A stretch of 8,262 nucleotides of DNA, from assembly GCA_003249585.1 (NCBI GenBank), contig QKIM01000024.1, forward strand, positions 1-8,262, read 5' to 3'. A model generated the notes under the pieces. That model was not told the origin of the DNA, did not search any database, and saw only the letters and a program-made list of their open reading frames with translations. This document shows positions 6,740-8,262 of the stretch, piece by piece. The DNA is from Deltaproteobacteria bacterium (GTDB lineage: Bacteria > Myxococcota_A > Polyangia > HGW-17). The position numbers were made by a program, and so were the translations under genes. Each line of letters opens with the position of its first letter. The first letter of the stretch is position 1.

Positions 6740-7549
6740 TTACCCCTGGGCCTCCAGATCCTTTCTCCACTGGTGCACCGCCACCCAGAACTCATCCCGC
6801 TCCCGCTTGTGGAGAACGATCCATCCGAGGAAGATGTAGACACACATATAGAACAGAAGAATATCCCAGAAAAAGCGGCGATAGAAGAGCGCCTGGAGTA
6901 TGGAGCTTCCATAGGCCCAGAAGACGATGGCCACGACCCACCCCTGGAGCTTGCGCCCATGGTGGCTCACGAAGGGGAAGTCCGTGAGGAGCCCGTAGCT
7001 GACGCCGACGATCATGAGGGCGCCGAACCACTGGGGGTGGGGGATGTAGTTGATGAACTGGCTGTTGAGGACCGCGAAGATCACCATGGTGGCGATGGGA
7101 CGGGGCAGGCCCTTCCAGCAGAAATGATAGCCGAAGGAGACCGCCGTGTTGCGGGCGTGGCGGATGGACCCCGCGGCGATGATGATGAAGGACATGGACG
7201 CCGCGAGGTACAGGTTGTACCCCCTGAAGAAACTGAAGACGATGAAGGCCGGGGCGATGCACTGGGCCAGATGGTCCGTGATGGTGTCGAAGTCCGACCC
7301 AAAGCGGTTGGAGCGGTCCGTGAGGCGCGCGACGGCCCCGTCCAGCGAGTCCCCCAGGATGAACCCGGCCATGACCGCATAGGAGGCGTCTACGGGCCTC
7401 CCAAGGAAGGCGAGCACGACCCCGCCCACGCCGCCCGCGAGGTTGATGAGGGTGAAGAGGTCCTTGAGACCGAACCCCTTGCCGAAGATCCGGTTGAGGA
7501 CCCTGTCGGGTGGTTTGAGGACGGCGGACAGCAGATTGGTTATGCTCAT
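6740..7549 (-). CDS. pssA: CDP-alcohol phosphatidyltransferase, phosphatidylserine synthase-like
   Basis: This is an integral membrane enzyme of 269 residues that moves a phosphatidyl group from CDP-diacylglycerol to an alcohol. The full family signature is present: D67-x2-D70-G71-x2-A74-R75-x8-G84-x3-D88-x3-D92, which binds the two metals and the CDP group. The later GSIRHARNT segment and KGLPRPIA (about 146-153) resemble the R-ARFN and F-GLP-P motifs of the PssA-type phosphatidylserine synthases, so serine is the most likely acceptor. Other alcohols cannot be ruled out. Hydrophobic segments near 31-49, 96-128, 150-190 and 198-246 fit six or so membrane helices. The ATG at 7549 overlaps the Memo stop codon as ATGA, so translation is probably coupled. 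A phosphatidylserine decarboxylase gene, its common neighbour, is not seen here. The family is near certain; the pssA symbol is a best fit. Confidence 0.9.
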   Translation of the reverse strand: MSITNLLSAVLKPPDRVLNRIFGKGFGLKDLFTLINLAGGVGGVVLAFLGRPVDASYAVMAGFILGDSLDGAVARLTDRSNRFGSDFDTITDHLAQCIAPAFIVFSFFRGYNLYLAASMSFIIIAAGSIRHARNTAVSFGYHFCWKGLPRPIATMVIFAVLNSQFINYIPHPQWFGALMIVGVSYGLLTDFPFVSHHGRKLQGWVVAIVFWAYGSSILQALFYRRFFWDILLFYMCVYIFLGWIVLHKRERDEFWVAVHQWRKDLEAQG

Positions 7550-8262
7550 ATATACAGTCCCACGGAGGCGTAGGCCACGACGGAGTGGAGGTCGCCACTG
7601 ACCTCTCCGGAGTTGGTGTAGTCGAGGAGCCTTGAGGAGGTGGCACCTCGGGTGACGGCCCAGGACAGGGCCACCGCCGAGGGGATGATCCCGCACATGG
7701 AGATGTCCTTGGCGCGAACCGTGTCGTACAGGCCCCGAGGATCCAGGTCCAGAGCCCTGTCGAGCGCCTGAAAGTCGAGGTCCCTGGCCTTGCCGGCGCT
7801 CACGAAGTGGGACATGTCCGTGGAGGACACCACCAGCAGGTCCTTGGGAGTCAGCGCGCGCGTCACCTCGTCGAGGGCCGCGGCGAGCCGCTCGATCACC
7901 TCGAAGGAGACGAAGCCCAGCGTGACGGGGAGGACGGTCACGGTGGGGTTGAGATGCTGCAGGAAGGGCAGGTGCACCTCGAGGGAATGCTCCCGGCGGT
8001 GCGCCATTCGATCCAGCTGGCCCAGACCGTCGAGCGCGTCACAGAGGGCATGGGCCCTTTCAGTGTCGACGGCGACCCGCCCCAGCGGCGTCTCCCACTG
8101 GTCGTGGTCGGCGATGGAGATGGAGGGGCCGAGCCCTGTGTGGTTTGGCCCCAGGAGGACCACCAGCGGGGGCACCGCGGGCAGCGCACCGTAGAAGGTC
8201 CCGGCGCACCGGCCGGAGTACATGTAACCGGCGTGGGGCACGAATCCCCCCAGGGGCGCCTC
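7546..8262 (-). CDS. Memo-family protein (AmmeMemoRadiSam system protein B-like), 5' end missing
   Basis: About 238 C-terminal residues are visible; the frame stays open to the window edge, so perhaps 30-50 N-terminal residues are missing. The conserved Memo motifs are present: VPHAGYMYSG near the edge (His codon about 8233-8235), LLGPNHTG, HRREHSLEVHLPFLQ, SSTDMSHF, SMCGIIPSA (Cys codon 7693-7695), and SGEVSGD near the end. By comparison with human MEMO1, the PHAGY His, the GPNH His and this Cys are the expected metal-site residues. The fold is related to class III extradiol dioxygenases; bacterial function is not settled. Family members often sit near AMMECR1 and radical SAM genes. Here neither is seen, although they may lie beyond the right edge. 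Instead the gene overlaps the phosphatidyltransferase gene by 4 bases. A GTG at 8239-8241 lies within the conserved VPHAGY motif and is not the start. Confidence 0.93.
   Translation of the reverse strand, partial: EAPLGGFVPHAGYMYSGRCAGTFYGALPAVPPLVVLLGPNHTGLGPSISIADHDQWETPLGRVAVDTERAHALCDALDGLGQLDRMAHRREHSLEVHLPFLQHLNPTVTVLPVTLGFVSFEVIERLAAALDEVTRALTPKDLLVVSSTDMSHFVSAGKARDLDFQALDRALDLDPRGLYDTVRAKDISMCGIIPSAVALSWAVTRGATSSRLLDYTNSGEVSGDLHSVVAYASVGLYI

Noticed and set aside
6723..6770. Upstream start for the phosphoesterase at 6770
   Set aside because: The added residues overlap the end of the phosphatidyltransferase gene and do not match the family, which starts just before the first strand with the DxH motif.
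8239..8241. GTG as the start of the Memo gene
   Set aside because: It lies within the conserved VPHAGY motif and the frame continues open to the window edge, so the true start is outside.
1..8262. CRISPR array, tRNA, rRNA, insertion sequence or phage genes
   Set aside because: I saw no regularly spaced repeats, transposase or integrase motifs, or tRNA-like cloverleaf in either strand by reading.

Overview
The window is GC-rich, gene-dense bacterial chromosome with no mobile element, CRISPR array or RNA gene that I can see. Two lipoprotein signal peptides with lipobox cysteines and a Gly after each cysteine suggest a Gram-negative cell envelope. The closest feel is a high-GC deltaproteobacterium-like lineage (Myxococcota or a relative). 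That placement is an inference from base composition, gene content and the type of proline-catabolic dehydrogenase, not a measured result.

Layout. The left edge (1-865, + strand) is the 3' part of a 1-pyrroline-5-carboxylate (glutamate semialdehyde) dehydrogenase gene. It converges on everything else, which is all on the minus strand. Read in the direction of transcription, from the right edge leftwards, the minus-strand genes are: a Memo-family protein (5' end off the window); a PssA-type CDP-alcohol phosphatidyltransferase; a calcineurin-like metallophosphoesterase; an 800-residue membrane-anchored helical-repeat (TPR-like) protein; a NarL/LuxR-type response regulator; a lipoprotein with what look like four Tudor/SH3-like repeats; and, after a 103-bp gap, a second lysine-rich lipoprotein of unknown function. 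A small hairpin followed by a T-run on the minus strand lies between the last lipoprotein and the dehydrogenase and overlaps the dehydrogenase stop codon.

The first six minus-strand genes are packed as one transcription unit: two ATGA stop/start overlaps (7546-7549 and 3433-3436), two 17-bp gaps and one 2-bp gap. The first three suggest membrane phospholipid or phosphoester chemistry. The last three look like an envelope module: an anchored repeat protein, an orphan regulator and a lipoprotein. No histidine kinase is visible, and neither is a radical SAM or AMMECR1 partner for the Memo protein. The joint function of the set is unknown to me and is the most interesting thing here. The seventh gene has its own plausible sigma-70-like promoter and an AT-richer 5' end, so it may be expressed separately.
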